Below the pieces are notes generated by a model that made no database searches, was not told the origin of the DNA, and saw nothing but the letters and a program-made list of their open reading frames with translations. Positions 17,354 through 24,484 of a stretch of DNA of 64,000 nucleotides are shown piece by piece. The stretch lies in NCBI GenBank assembly GCA_937926355.1, contig CALAZP010000278.1, positions 1 to 64,000 of the forward strand. Reading direction: 5' to 3'. Numbering within the stretch: the stretch's first letter is position 1; each line of letters begins with the position of its first letter. A program made the translations under genes and the position numbers. This stretch comes from an uncultured Saprospirales bacterium (lineage in GTDB: Bacteria > Bacteroidota > Bacteroidia > Chitinophagales > Saprospiraceae).

Positions 17354-18883
17354 GTGGCTGATTCCGACAAAATTCTCAAGGAACTAAGTAACTTAAGTAG
17401 CAACTTTGATTTACTTTACAAAGAGCTTAAAGAGTCTACAAGATCTAATATTGAATCCTCGGATCAAGTAAGGGATCTTGTTTCTCAGATTAAGGATGGT
17501 AATCTTCCGGATGGTGAGGACCTAAAAGGTATATTTGAGGGCTTCACTAAATCTTTTTCTAAAAGTCTCACGGAACAAAATAGCCAACTCCTTAATGGAT
17601 TAACGGATAAGATTTCACAGTCTTTTACTGGCTCTGTCTCCGATTTTCTCGGTAACGTTCCACAACAAATAGCACAGGTAAAATCTGGAGAAATGCCAGA
17701 TTTTAATTCCCTACTTGGAGGAGATACTATAAAGGGTATTGTATCGAATGCAGCTTCCATGATACCAGGCTTAGCTGAAGGCGGGACTATAGAAAGCAAT
17801 GGCATAGCTGTAGTTGGCGAAAAAGGGCCTGAGCTTGTTGAGCTCAAATCTGGGGACAAAGTAAAAACTAAAGAAGAGCAACTGATGGAGATGATGCTTC
17901 TGGAGGAAAGGGAAAAAAATGAAAAACTAGGAAGAATTAGAAGTTCTGGTTCTAACGAAAGAGAAACAACTGAAACTGGAAAAATAGGAAATGTCGGAAG
18001 AGCTGGCTCTATAGAGGAAGGAATAGTAGAAAATGGAAAGATGGAAAATCTCAGAAGATTCTTACCTACTGAAGAGGAGATAGAAGCTTACCGTAAAATG
18101 CTGCTAGAAAGTGACCCAGAGTTTTATTCGGACCCTGATGAATTGCAGGAAGAGCTAAATTATTTTAGATCCCCAGAAGGATATGAATTAGAAACTAGGG
18201 AAACGATGACCCTAGAAGATATAAATAAGCTTAATAGTCCGGTTACCCGTGAAGGAATGGATAACGCGGAGGGAAATTTTAAATCCTCCATTCCTGAAAT
18301 TTTTGGAGAGCTACCAAATCTTACCAATTTCATAAATCCCCTACTAAAAGAAAATTCGGAATTTACATTACCAAAAGAAGCATCAACCATTTCTACCCCA
18401 GATAGGATTGAAGATTCTGTTGGGGATGAGGGTAGCTCAAAATTAAAGGATCTATTTGGGAGAGCAAAAGAGATGGCCCAGGAAAAGTTAAAAGAAGCTC
18501 AATCAAAAGTTACCTCTTCGGTTTCTACTAGCGTTTCTGAACTTAAAGAAAAGGTTCCCTCTTTACAGTCTAAAAATTCTGCCGAAGAAATAAGATCTCA
18601 AGTGGAAGAAAGGGTTTCTGAGATTAAGGAATCGATGAGTAAAGCTTCTGGTGGAAATTCTCCGGAAGCATCTAACACACCTTCAAAAAATACTGTTGGT
18701 AATTCTTCAACAAGGAAAAAAGATGTCCAATCTAGTATCAATACAAATAGTGCAGGTAATGGTCTATCCTCAGAGGACGTTAAAGAAATGAAATCCCTTC
18801 TTGCTGCAATATATCAAACCCTCAGGGGACCTTTAACAATTGCGAACGATGTGCCCTTTAGGCCCAATTCCAATAATTTCTAA
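17354..18883 (+). CDS. Tape-measure-like tail protein
   Basis: From GTG 17354 the product has 509 residues and begins MADSDKILKELSNLSSNFDL. Most of it is predicted helix or low-complexity charged sequence, with coiled-coil runs near residues 1-60 and 350-430 (MAQEKLKEAQSKVTSSVSTS). The telling segment is at about 145-170: GLAEGGTIESNGIAVVGEKG followed by PELVELKSGDKV. This glycine-rich hairpin is found near the C-terminal region of many tape-measure proteins. In T4 the ruler is gp29 (590 residues). The position after the gp26-like gene agrees with a hub or ruler role. A longer version starting at TTG 17333 would overlap the late promoter. Confidence 0.55.
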   Translation: MADSDKILKELSNLSSNFDLLYKELKESTRSNIESSDQVRDLVSQIKDGNLPDGEDLKGIFEGFTKSFSKSLTEQNSQLLNGLTDKISQSFTGSVSDFLGNVPQQIAQVKSGEMPDFNSLLGGDTIKGIVSNAASMIPGLAEGGTIESNGIAVVGEKGPELVELKSGDKVKTKEEQLMEMMLLEEREKNEKLGRIRSSGSNERETTETGKIGNVGRAGSIEEGIVENGKMENLRRFLPTEEEIEAYRKMLLESDPEFYSDPDELQEELNYFRSPEGYELETRETMTLEDINKLNSPVTREGMDNAEGNFKSSIPEIFGELPNLTNFINPLLKENSEFTLPKEASTISTPDRIEDSVGDEGSSKLKDLFGRAKEMAQEKLKEAQSKVTSSVSTSVSELKEKVPSLQSKNSAEEIRSQVEERVSEIKESMSKASGGNSPEASNTPSKNTVGNSSTRKKDVQSSINTNSAGNGLSSEDVKEMKSLLAAIYQTLRGPLTIANDVPFRPNSNNF

Positions 18884-18926
18884 TAATTGTTTATAACTTT
18901 CATTTTTTCCAAACGGGAGAAAATCT

Positions 18927-18934
18927 TATATTTG
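18927..18934 (+). promoter_or_regulatory. Host-type promoter -7 box TATATTTG
   Basis: TATATTTG fits the Bacteroidota primary-sigma -7 consensus TAnnTTTG, 35 bases before ATG 18969. A clear -33 TTTG at the expected spacing is not seen. It lies before the dCMP deaminase, an early-type gene, and lacks the GATATATA late element. Confidence 0.4.
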
Positions 18935-18968
18935 TTTCACAACTACTTTTTTTTAAACCGAACCGTCC

Positions 18969-19526
18969 ATGGAGGAAACATTTATCGATTCTGAAATTTT
19001 TTTTTCTAGTGAATCTTTAGCTCAGGGTGATTTTTGGATAGCCAATCCCCCACTTAATAAAGTTGCAACCTCAACAAATAATTTTGATGGAATAAGCGAA
19101 ACCTTTTATTCCTTGAAGAATAGGAAGATGGACAGGGTCTATCTAGAAATGGCAAAGGTGTGGGCAACAAATTCTTACTGTGAGCGAATGAAGGTAGGAA
19201 GCTTAATAGTTAAGGATAAGTCTATCATCTCGGACGGATATAACGGATCCCCAACTGGATTTCCTAATATCTGCGAGGATGCCTCACACGTTACTCTTCC
19301 CCACGTTCTGCATGCGGAAGCTAACGCGATTACTAAATTGGCCAAGAGTACCCAAAGTTCAGATGGAGCTACACTTTATGTTACAGTTTCTCCGTGCTTT
19401 GAATGCTCAAAATTAATAATCCAGAGCGGGATAAAAAGACTGGTGTTCAAGGAGTTATATAGAAAACTTGAATCGCTTAAATTTTTGTTCGACGCAGGAA
19501 TTGAGATTGTCAGGTTTAATAAATAG
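18969..19526 (+). CDS. cd: Deoxycytidylate (dCMP) deaminase
   Basis: The protein converts dCMP to dUMP to feed dTMP synthesis. The zinc site is complete: His115 in HVLHAEANAI with catalytic Glu117, and Cys143/Cys146 in SPCFECSK. Other family marks are YCERMKVGSLIVKDKSIIS and SDGYNGSPTGFPNICED. The family core begins at about residue 54 (MDRVYLEMAKVWATNSY), where an alternative ATG lies at 19128. The first 53 residues match nothing I know. The upstream ATG is kept because it stands at a normal distance from the TATATTTG promoter box. It is followed after 30 bases by a sigma factor gene. Confidence 0.92.
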   Translation: MEETFIDSEIFFSSESLAQGDFWIANPPLNKVATSTNNFDGISETFYSLKNRKMDRVYLEMAKVWATNSYCERMKVGSLIVKDKSIISDGYNGSPTGFPNICEDASHVTLPHVLHAEANAITKLAKSTQSSDGATLYVTVSPCFECSKLIIQSGIKRLVFKELYRKLESLKFLFDAGIEIVRFNK

Positions 19527-19556
19527 GGGCTAAAAGGAATTTACTAGGGGGAATAA

Positions 19557-20174
19557 ATGGCAAAAGAAAAAAACATACAGGTCCTAGCTGAGAGCTTTAT
19601 ACAGACTAGGGGTGAGAGGGAATTTAAGTCTCTCTATGAAAGAGTAAAACCGGGTATACTTAATCACTGTTACGGAATTCTTAAGGACTTCGAATTAGCT
19701 GAGGATGCATTTTTAAATGCTATGTCTAAAGTATGGCAGAAAATCGATCAGTATGATAGCGACAGAGGTAATTTCTCAACTTGGTGCTATAATATCGCTA
19801 GAAATGAATCCTTGCTTCTGTTAAAAAGTAGAAAGCGTTACATTTCACAAACTTCTGAAGAGATGGAATACACCTCAGCAAAGGCGGAGGAAAAAAATCC
19901 ATCTTATGATATTGAGGAAGATCCTCTTTGGGATTTCTTATGTGGTGGAAGTGACATGGATGACGTATACGAACAAGTTATCGATGAGATTAAGGAACTT
20001 CCAGAGATCTACCGAGATATAATGATTGATCGAGAAATTAATGGAATGAAATACAAAGATATCGCGGACAAGTACAATATTAAAAAGAGGTCTATTGCTA
20101 CCAGAATACGTAGGGCCAGAACCAAAATTCGTAAGAAAATGGAAGATGCAATGGGAAAATCTGATTTCAAGTGA
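19557..20174 (+). CDS. Sigma-70 family (ECF-like) RNA polymerase sigma factor
   Basis: The 205-residue protein has the two-domain build of an ECF sigma factor. Region 2 runs from LNHCYGILKDFELAEDAFLN through KVWQKIDQYDSDRGNFSTW and CYNIARNESLLLL (about 35-90). An acidic linker follows, then region 4 with ELPEIYRDIMIDREINGMKY and the helix-turn-helix DIADKYNIKKRSIATRIRRA (about 140-200). It should direct the host polymerase to a phage promoter class. It is a second sigma factor besides the gp55-like one at 27.4 kb. A purine-rich TAGGGGGAATAA precedes its ATG. It may read early or middle promoters, but its targets cannot be read from the sequence. Confidence 0.85.
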   Translation: MAKEKNIQVLAESFIQTRGEREFKSLYERVKPGILNHCYGILKDFELAEDAFLNAMSKVWQKIDQYDSDRGNFSTWCYNIARNESLLLLKSRKRYISQTSEEMEYTSAKAEEKNPSYDIEEDPLWDFLCGGSDMDDVYEQVIDEIKELPEIYRDIMIDREINGMKYKDIADKYNIKKRSIATRIRRARTKIRKKMEDAMGKSDFK

Positions 20175-20635
20175 TGTGGAATATATTAGCAATATTTAGA
20201 ATTTTCAAAGTCCTGAAGGAGCTTAGGATCTATTCGCAGTATAGATCTACCGTTAAAGAAGAAAGCATGAACTCCCCATTCTGGACAAGACTCAGACTTA
20301 GGTACGATTGGCTTAGGAGGATCTATACCGTGGTTAATTTACCGCCAGAGGTTACAATGTCTCGAGAGTTTCCTGTAGATGCTAGACCTGCATACGTTTT
20401 TGAAGAACTTAAAGGAGTAAACGACTATCTCACTAAATTGAATCTTCAGGAGATCATTACTCCAGTTCTTAAGCCATTACCAGAAGCAAACGGTGATTCT
20501 TATTTGGTAGTCTATTATTTCTTTTTCCGTTATCTCTCCTGGATATGGATATTCAGGTTTCTATTAGAGGTTGTAGGAATCACATTACTAGTTGTTAATT
20601 GGAATTTTTTGATAAGTTATTTTGGATTTGGTTAA
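20174..20635 (+). CDS. Hypothetical protein with C-terminal membrane segments
   Basis: The ATG at 20174 shares its A with the TGA of the sigma gene (TGATG), indicating coupled translation. The 153-residue protein has an amphipathic, basic N-terminus (ILAIFRIFKVLKELRIYSQY). A soluble middle contains RRIYTVVNLPPEV. At the C-terminus there are one or two hydrophobic stretches, YFFFRYLSWIWIFRFLLEVV and GITLLVVNWNFLISYFGF. I recognise the general build from uncharacterised proteins of large T4-like phages but know no function. It is probably anchored in the inner membrane. The last 14 bases overlap the nuclease gene. Confidence 0.7.
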   Translation: MWNILAIFRIFKVLKELRIYSQYRSTVKEESMNSPFWTRLRLRYDWLRRIYTVVNLPPEVTMSREFPVDARPAYVFEELKGVNDYLTKLNLQEIITPVLKPLPEANGDSYLVVYYFFFRYLSWIWIFRFLLEVVGITLLVVNWNFLISYFGFG

Positions 20636-21434
20636 TATAGAGAAGGTAAAGGAAGATTATCAGAGGAAGTTAGACATATTCAAGGATCCCAAGTTTATAT
20701 TCAACGAGTCAGCCCACACGTACCATTTCGAGGGTATCAAATATGATTCTGTAACCACATTTCTTAAGAAGTTTAAAGTTCCTTTCGACCGTGAATACTG
20801 GGCAAATAGGAAAGCTCAGGAAAGAGGCGTAGATGTTTCTGTTGTGAAAGAAGAGTGGCAACAAAAGGCAAATGTTGCTAACGTCTTAGGTACTGCAGTG
20901 CATAAATGGATAGAGGATTTTTGGACTGGGTTGAACCCAGAAATACCGGAAGATCCTGAAGTCCGTAGTAGGGTGGAAAAATTTTTAACCCTGAAGGATG
21001 AAAGGTTTCAGGATCTTGTTCCGTTAGAATCCGAGCTCAAGGTGTTCTCTAAAAAATGGAGATTAGCGGGAACTGTGGATCAACCCTTTCTCATGTGGGA
21101 CAAAAAGGAAAATAAGCTTTTGTTCCTGATTGGGGATTGGAAGACTAATAAGGAATTTAAGGACGATAAGCACCCAAATGGTAGATTCAAAAAGCTTTTA
21201 CACCCTTTTGCTGATCTTTACGAAAATTCACATAATGAGTATTCTATACAGATAAGCCTATATCGTTTAATAATAGAGGAGGAAACGGGTCTAGAAACGC
21301 ACGGTGGATTCCTTTGCCATATTGGACCTCAAGATAAGCCCAAATTATATCCAGTAAAAGATCTTCGAGAAAGACTTAAGATATATTTACAACACAACAG
21401 AGAAGAATTTGATGTTTTTGACATCTCTGAATGA
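20622..21434 (+). CDS. PD-(D/E)XK exonuclease, RecB/Cas4-like
   Basis: The protein (270 residues from TTG 20622) has the full RecB-type nuclease series. It has LGTAVHKWIED (His of motif I, about residue 92) and a conserved Glu in PLESELKVFS. Then come RLAGTVDQPF (motif II Asp, about 151), LIGDWKTNKE (D-x-K, about 168) and QISLYRLIIEE (motif QxxxY, about 213). Such stand-alone enzymes degrade or process DNA ends in phage recombination and replication. No Cas4 iron-sulphur cysteines are evident, which sets it apart from Cas4 proper. The TTG start lies inside the upstream gene; no better ATG is available. Confidence 0.8.
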   Translation: MDLVNIEKVKEDYQRKLDIFKDPKFIFNESAHTYHFEGIKYDSVTTFLKKFKVPFDREYWANRKAQERGVDVSVVKEEWQQKANVANVLGTAVHKWIEDFWTGLNPEIPEDPEVRSRVEKFLTLKDERFQDLVPLESELKVFSKKWRLAGTVDQPFLMWDKKENKLLFLIGDWKTNKEFKDDKHPNGRFKKLLHPFADLYENSHNEYSIQISLYRLIIEEETGLETHGGFLCHIGPQDKPKLYPVKDLRERLKIYLQHNREEFDVFDISE

Positions 21435-21475
21435 AACAATACTGTTTAAATTACTAAAAAATAAAAAGAAAGTAA

Positions 21476-21997
21476 ATGGCAAAGCCAAAAAAACAAACCC
21501 AATCAAAAGTCGTAGAATTGGATGCTAGTCAAGTTGCAGACAACCTCAGTGAAGAAGCTCTTTCTAGATTAAATGAAGAGAGAATCAAAGCTGCTGAAGA
21601 AAATCTAGAAAACGCAAAGAAAAGGGTTTCTACTAAAGTATACGCGGTTCAATTTGAATCAATGGCCCATATTGACATGTTTATCGATTTTATGAACAAT
21701 GATGCTGAGTGGAAAGAAAAAGAATCCCTTGGTGTTATTGAGATTTGTAAAGTTCTTGATAAGCTAAAGTCGGATGGTATCAAGAATAATATACTTTACC
21801 TCCAGGCTTTACCTTTGGAAGCAAGCCACTACTTTATTTCCAAGCAAAGTGGGAAGGGACTTAAGGAAGCAAAAGCTTTTATCTCATTGTTAAAACCTTT
21901 TGAACAGGGTCTAGAGTCTGCTAAAGCGGATGCACAAGAGATTCAGGATTTAGAAAAAGAACTCGCTGCAGCTCAGCAAGGCATTGAATTAGCCTAA
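21476..21997 (+). CDS. Conserved hypothetical helical protein (173 aa)
   Basis: I do not recognise a family. The ends are charged coiled-coil (SEEALSRLNEERIKAAEENL at the N-side, IQDLEKELAAAQQGIELA at the C-side). The centre is a compact mixed domain: KVYAVQFESMAHIDMFIDF, then ILYLQALPLEASHYFISKQS. The start ATG follows an A-rich leader without a late promoter, and the gene is closed by a strong terminator at 22025, so it ends the transcription unit that began at dCMP deaminase. Early or middle expression is therefore likely. Confidence 0.65.
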   Translation: MAKPKKQTQSKVVELDASQVADNLSEEALSRLNEERIKAAEENLENAKKRVSTKVYAVQFESMAHIDMFIDFMNNDAEWKEKESLGVIEICKVLDKLKSDGIKNNILYLQALPLEASHYFISKQSGKGLKEAKAFISLLKPFEQGLESAKADAQEIQDLEKELAAAQQGIELA

Positions 21998-22024
21998 GAG
22001 CACATACACAAAACCATACATTTA

Positions 22025-22056
22025 AATAGGCTCCAATCAGTTGGGGCCTATTTTTT
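22025..22056 (+). terminator. Rho-independent terminator
   Basis: A 12-bp stem (22025-22036 with 22041-22052, one G-U pair), loop TCAG, runs straight into a six-T tract. It separates the early-type unit from the late promoter at 22078. Confidence 0.9.
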
Positions 22057-22077
22057 AGTGTATGTAGATTTGGTTTA

Positions 22078-22087
22078 GATATATAGT
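22078..22087 (+). promoter_or_regulatory. Late promoter GATATATAGT
   Basis: It lies 32 bases before ATG 22110 and directly after the terminator, so it opens a new late unit of membrane and structural genes. Confidence 0.75.
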
Positions 22088-22109
22088 AAAACTAAAATTG
22101 TAAACAATC

Positions 22110-22403
22110 ATGGTACAAAAGATTAAAGACAACTTCCAATTTATAGTATTGGGGTTCTTATTGTTGGTTTTTTTCAGACAATGCGGGGTAAATAGGGATA
22201 TCGATCGCATTGAAAAGGAGCTTAAAAGCTCTAATGCCGAGCTAAACGTAAAACTTGACTCCATTAACACCCTTTCAAAGGCCGAGATTAGACATGAAAT
22301 GAATCAAGTCATGTTTCAATTCTTAATTTATGAGGATGATTTCGATAAGAAAAGAATATCTCTTTCAGAGATCAAAAATAAAATAGAAGCAAGTGAGGAC
22401 TAA
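22110..22403 (+). CDS. Small membrane-anchored coiled-coil protein (97 aa)
   Basis: One transmembrane segment near the N-terminus (FIVLGFLLLVFFRQCGV, about 11-29) is followed by a periplasmic or cytoplasmic helix. That helix has heptad character: IDRIEKELKSSNAELNVKLD, then KAEIRHEMNQVMFQFLIYED. A cysteine directly follows the membrane segment. The build recalls an inner-membrane spanin or another envelope-tethering protein, but there is no overlapping outer-membrane partner gene, so that is speculation. It overlaps the next membrane-protein gene by 11 bases and is transcribed from a late promoter. Confidence 0.65.
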   Translation: MVQKIKDNFQFIVLGFLLLVFFRQCGVNRDIDRIEKELKSSNAELNVKLDSINTLSKAEIRHEMNQVMFQFLIYEDDFDKKRISLSEIKNKIEASED

Positions 22404-23172
22404 ATCAAAGTTGGTAAACGGTTTTATCATCGGCACCTTTGTCTCCCTGTATTTAATGGTGTCTGTGATTTCAACTATTCACGTAATTGATTTCTTTAAG
22501 CTTTCCAATCCTACTTGGTTAGCTATATCCCTTGCAGTAGCTTTTGAAGTTGGTGCAGCAGCATCGCTGGCTTCGTTAATAGCAATGGAAAAAATGAATA
22601 AATCCCTTGTGTGGTTTTTGTTTATTCTTCTAACTGCTATGCAAGCAATGGGAAATACTTATTACGCATTTGTAAACCTAGGGGACTACACATCTTGGTC
22701 CGAACTCTTCGGCCTAATAGAAGAGGAGGAAATATTCCAAAAGAGGGTTCTTTCCATAGTCTCTGGTGCTATCCTTCCGATTGTAGCATTAGGATTTATA
22801 AAGTCGCTTGTCGATTATATCAAGCCCGATGAAAATGATAGCAAAGGGAGTGAGGTTAAAGCTGATGAGCAAACAGCTGTTGACCAAGAGAAAGAAGAGG
22901 TTCAAGATCTAGACGATTCTGATGAATTACAAGATATCAGTGAACCCTTAAAATATGATGATACCTCGGATTTGGTTGAATTACCCGGGGGAGAGCTTGA
23001 ATTGGAGGATAAGACCTCTGGTGACAGCGCAGAGGATGTTGAATCCAAGGAGGAAAAAAAACCAATTTCACAGGATAACATTGAGATTGTAAATGTTAAT
23101 TCAAACAAGAGCACTCTTAAAAAGGTTGATATGCCTATAGATCCTGATGTAAACCCAACTAGGCTTAAATAA
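22393..23172 (+). CDS. Four-helix membrane protein with acidic cytoplasmic tail
   Basis: From GTG 22393 the 259-residue product has about four membrane helices in its first 140 residues. They are around GFIIGTFVSLYLMVSVIST, AISLAVAFEVGAAASLASLI, LVWFLFILLTAMQAMGNTYY and VSGAILPIVALGFIKSLVDY. A long, Glu/Asp-rich, disordered tail follows (residues 145-259). No known transporter or holin motif is seen. It is co-transcribed late with the small membrane protein before it. A role in the host envelope late in infection is possible, including lysis or assembly at the membrane. The tail stop is shared with the next start (TAATG). Confidence 0.65.
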   Translation: MRTKSKLVNGFIIGTFVSLYLMVSVISTIHVIDFFKLSNPTWLAISLAVAFEVGAAASLASLIAMEKMNKSLVWFLFILLTAMQAMGNTYYAFVNLGDYTSWSELFGLIEEEEIFQKRVLSIVSGAILPIVALGFIKSLVDYIKPDENDSKGSEVKADEQTAVDQEKEEVQDLDDSDELQDISEPLKYDDTSDLVELPGGELELEDKTSGDSAEDVESKEEKKPISQDNIEIVNVNSNKSTLKKVDMPIDPDVNPTRLK

Positions 23173-23846
23173 TGAGCGAGAACATAGGAGATAGTTTTGA
23201 AATATTCGGTGGGGGATCAAGTAACGGCGGTACTGGGTCTGGACTTCCTTTTGGTTATGGCAATAGTAATTCTGCACTAACAACAGGCCAATCTGGACCC
23301 TGGAATACTGAGTATACTTTAATTGCAAACGATCCTGGATCTTTAAGGAGAGTAAACCTTACTTTCTCAAATTATAATGATCCCCACGAGGTAAGAATAT
23401 TTCAATCTTCCCTCAATGTAACTTACCAAGCAGAGATAGAGGAAAAATTGGACTTGTCTGAATACTTTCATCCCCTGCAATCTTTTTCAAGCTACCAAAA
23501 GCAAACCTTTGTTATCTCACCCGATTCTTCCATAAATCTGGACCCTGGTGATTTTGATACTACTTTAGGCGAGGTTAGCTTACTTATGGCAAGAGCTCAT
23601 TACAATGCTGATGCAGTTGAGGACCAAAGACTTTTATACTGGCATTACAATTCCGGATATAGGAATATTATGTCTGATATGATGATGCTTACTGGTCAAG
23701 TAAAACCAGATGCATCTTGGAGAGGCTGGCAGACTTTACCTAATATAGACGAACAAGTCGGATATACTGGAGCAGCAACTGGTGGGTTTGTTTTTTCAAA
23801 CCCAACTGAATATCCAGTTAAACTTACAATATTAACTGCAAGCTAA
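23172..23846 (+). CDS. Putative virion surface protein, paralogue A
   Basis: The 224-residue protein starts with a Gly/Ser-rich segment (IFGGGSSNGGTGSGLPFGYG), typical of flexible virion proteins. A beta-rich domain follows. Its last 65 residues resemble the end of the next gene: YRNIMSDMMMLTGQV and GGFVFSNPTEYPVKLTILTA here, against YNIGEMMILTGSK and GGITFSNPHSDIDVKLEIII there. No enzyme motif is visible. Late promoter 22078 and the neighbours suggest a virion component, perhaps of the head or tail surface. It begins at the TAATG overlap with the membrane protein. Confidence 0.6.
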   Translation: MSENIGDSFEIFGGGSSNGGTGSGLPFGYGNSNSALTTGQSGPWNTEYTLIANDPGSLRRVNLTFSNYNDPHEVRIFQSSLNVTYQAEIEEKLDLSEYFHPLQSFSSYQKQTFVISPDSSINLDPGDFDTTLGEVSLLMARAHYNADAVEDQRLLYWHYNSGYRNIMSDMMMLTGQVKPDASWRGWQTLPNIDEQVGYTGAATGGFVFSNPTEYPVKLTILTAS

Positions 23847-24391
23847 TGGCAACTAGACCTATAATATGTCCACCCCAACCTATAGATGGATTTCTTTTTA
23901 GAAAAGATAAATTCGTCCTTGAAGAGGATTACAATATCACTAATTTTTTTGATTTTAGTGATTTCCAAGATGAGGTTATATCTTATTCGAGATCAAAGGT
24001 AACTTTAAAGAGTGGTAAGAGCGTAAAAATTAGCCAAACTGATATAGGAGATGATAACGGATTTGTAAAGTGGGTAGCAGTTAAGGTAAAATACCCAGCC
24101 CCTAAGGATCCTATATTATATGGATCACAAACTCCGATTATACCCGGGGTTCCTACCCCAACCAATGGAACTCCTCAGGTTAAAAAATACATCTTTTGGA
24201 CATATAGGGGAAATACCTATAATATAGGTGAAATGATGATTTTAACTGGCAGTAAACTAGGATCCACAGATTCTGAAAAAACTGGATGGAACCTTACTGA
24301 AGATTTCCTTCCGTATGAGGACGGTGGAATTACCTTTAGCAATCCTCATAGTGATATTGATGTAAAGCTTGAAATTATAATCGCTAGATAA
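23846..24391 (+). CDS. Putative virion surface protein, paralogue B
   Basis: The 181-residue beta-rich protein shares its C-terminal third with the gene before it (MMILTG, then GGITFSNP, then VKLEIII). The middle has a Pro-rich link, IIPGVPTPTNGTP. It begins on the last base of the upstream stop codon. The pair may be products of duplication in which one N-terminal domain was replaced. No function is known to me. It ends the late unit that starts at 22078; a new late promoter follows. Confidence 0.6.
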   Translation: MATRPIICPPQPIDGFLFRKDKFVLEEDYNITNFFDFSDFQDEVISYSRSKVTLKSGKSVKISQTDIGDDNGFVKWVAVKVKYPAPKDPILYGSQTPIIPGVPTPTNGTPQVKKYIFWTYRGNTYNIGEMMILTGSKLGSTDSEKTGWNLTEDFLPYEDGGITFSNPHSDIDVKLEIIIAR

Positions 24392-24453
24392 TTTTTTCTA
24401 AAATTTTAATTTAGCTGGAATATATAATGAAAAAGTTTCAATATCATAGGTGT

Positions 24454-24463
24454 GATATATAGA
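24454..24463 (+). promoter_or_regulatory. Late promoter GATATATAGA
   Basis: It lies 31 bases before ATG 24485. A second, weaker AATATATAA stretch occurs at 24419. An in-frame GTG at 24452 would overlap the element and is therefore rejected as a start. Confidence 0.75.
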
Positions 24464-24484
24464 AAGCAAAAAAACACAAGTAGA

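Noticed and set aside
20622..21434. Cas4 proper, as part of a CRISPR system
   Set aside because: The cysteines of the Cas4 iron-sulphur cluster are missing and no cas genes or arrays are nearby; a RecB-type phage nuclease explains it.
24452..24484. GTG 24452 as the start of the 911-residue protein, and TTG 17333 as the start of the tape-measure-like protein
   Set aside because: Both overlap a GATATATA promoter element; starts 31-33 or 21 bases downstream give normal spacing.
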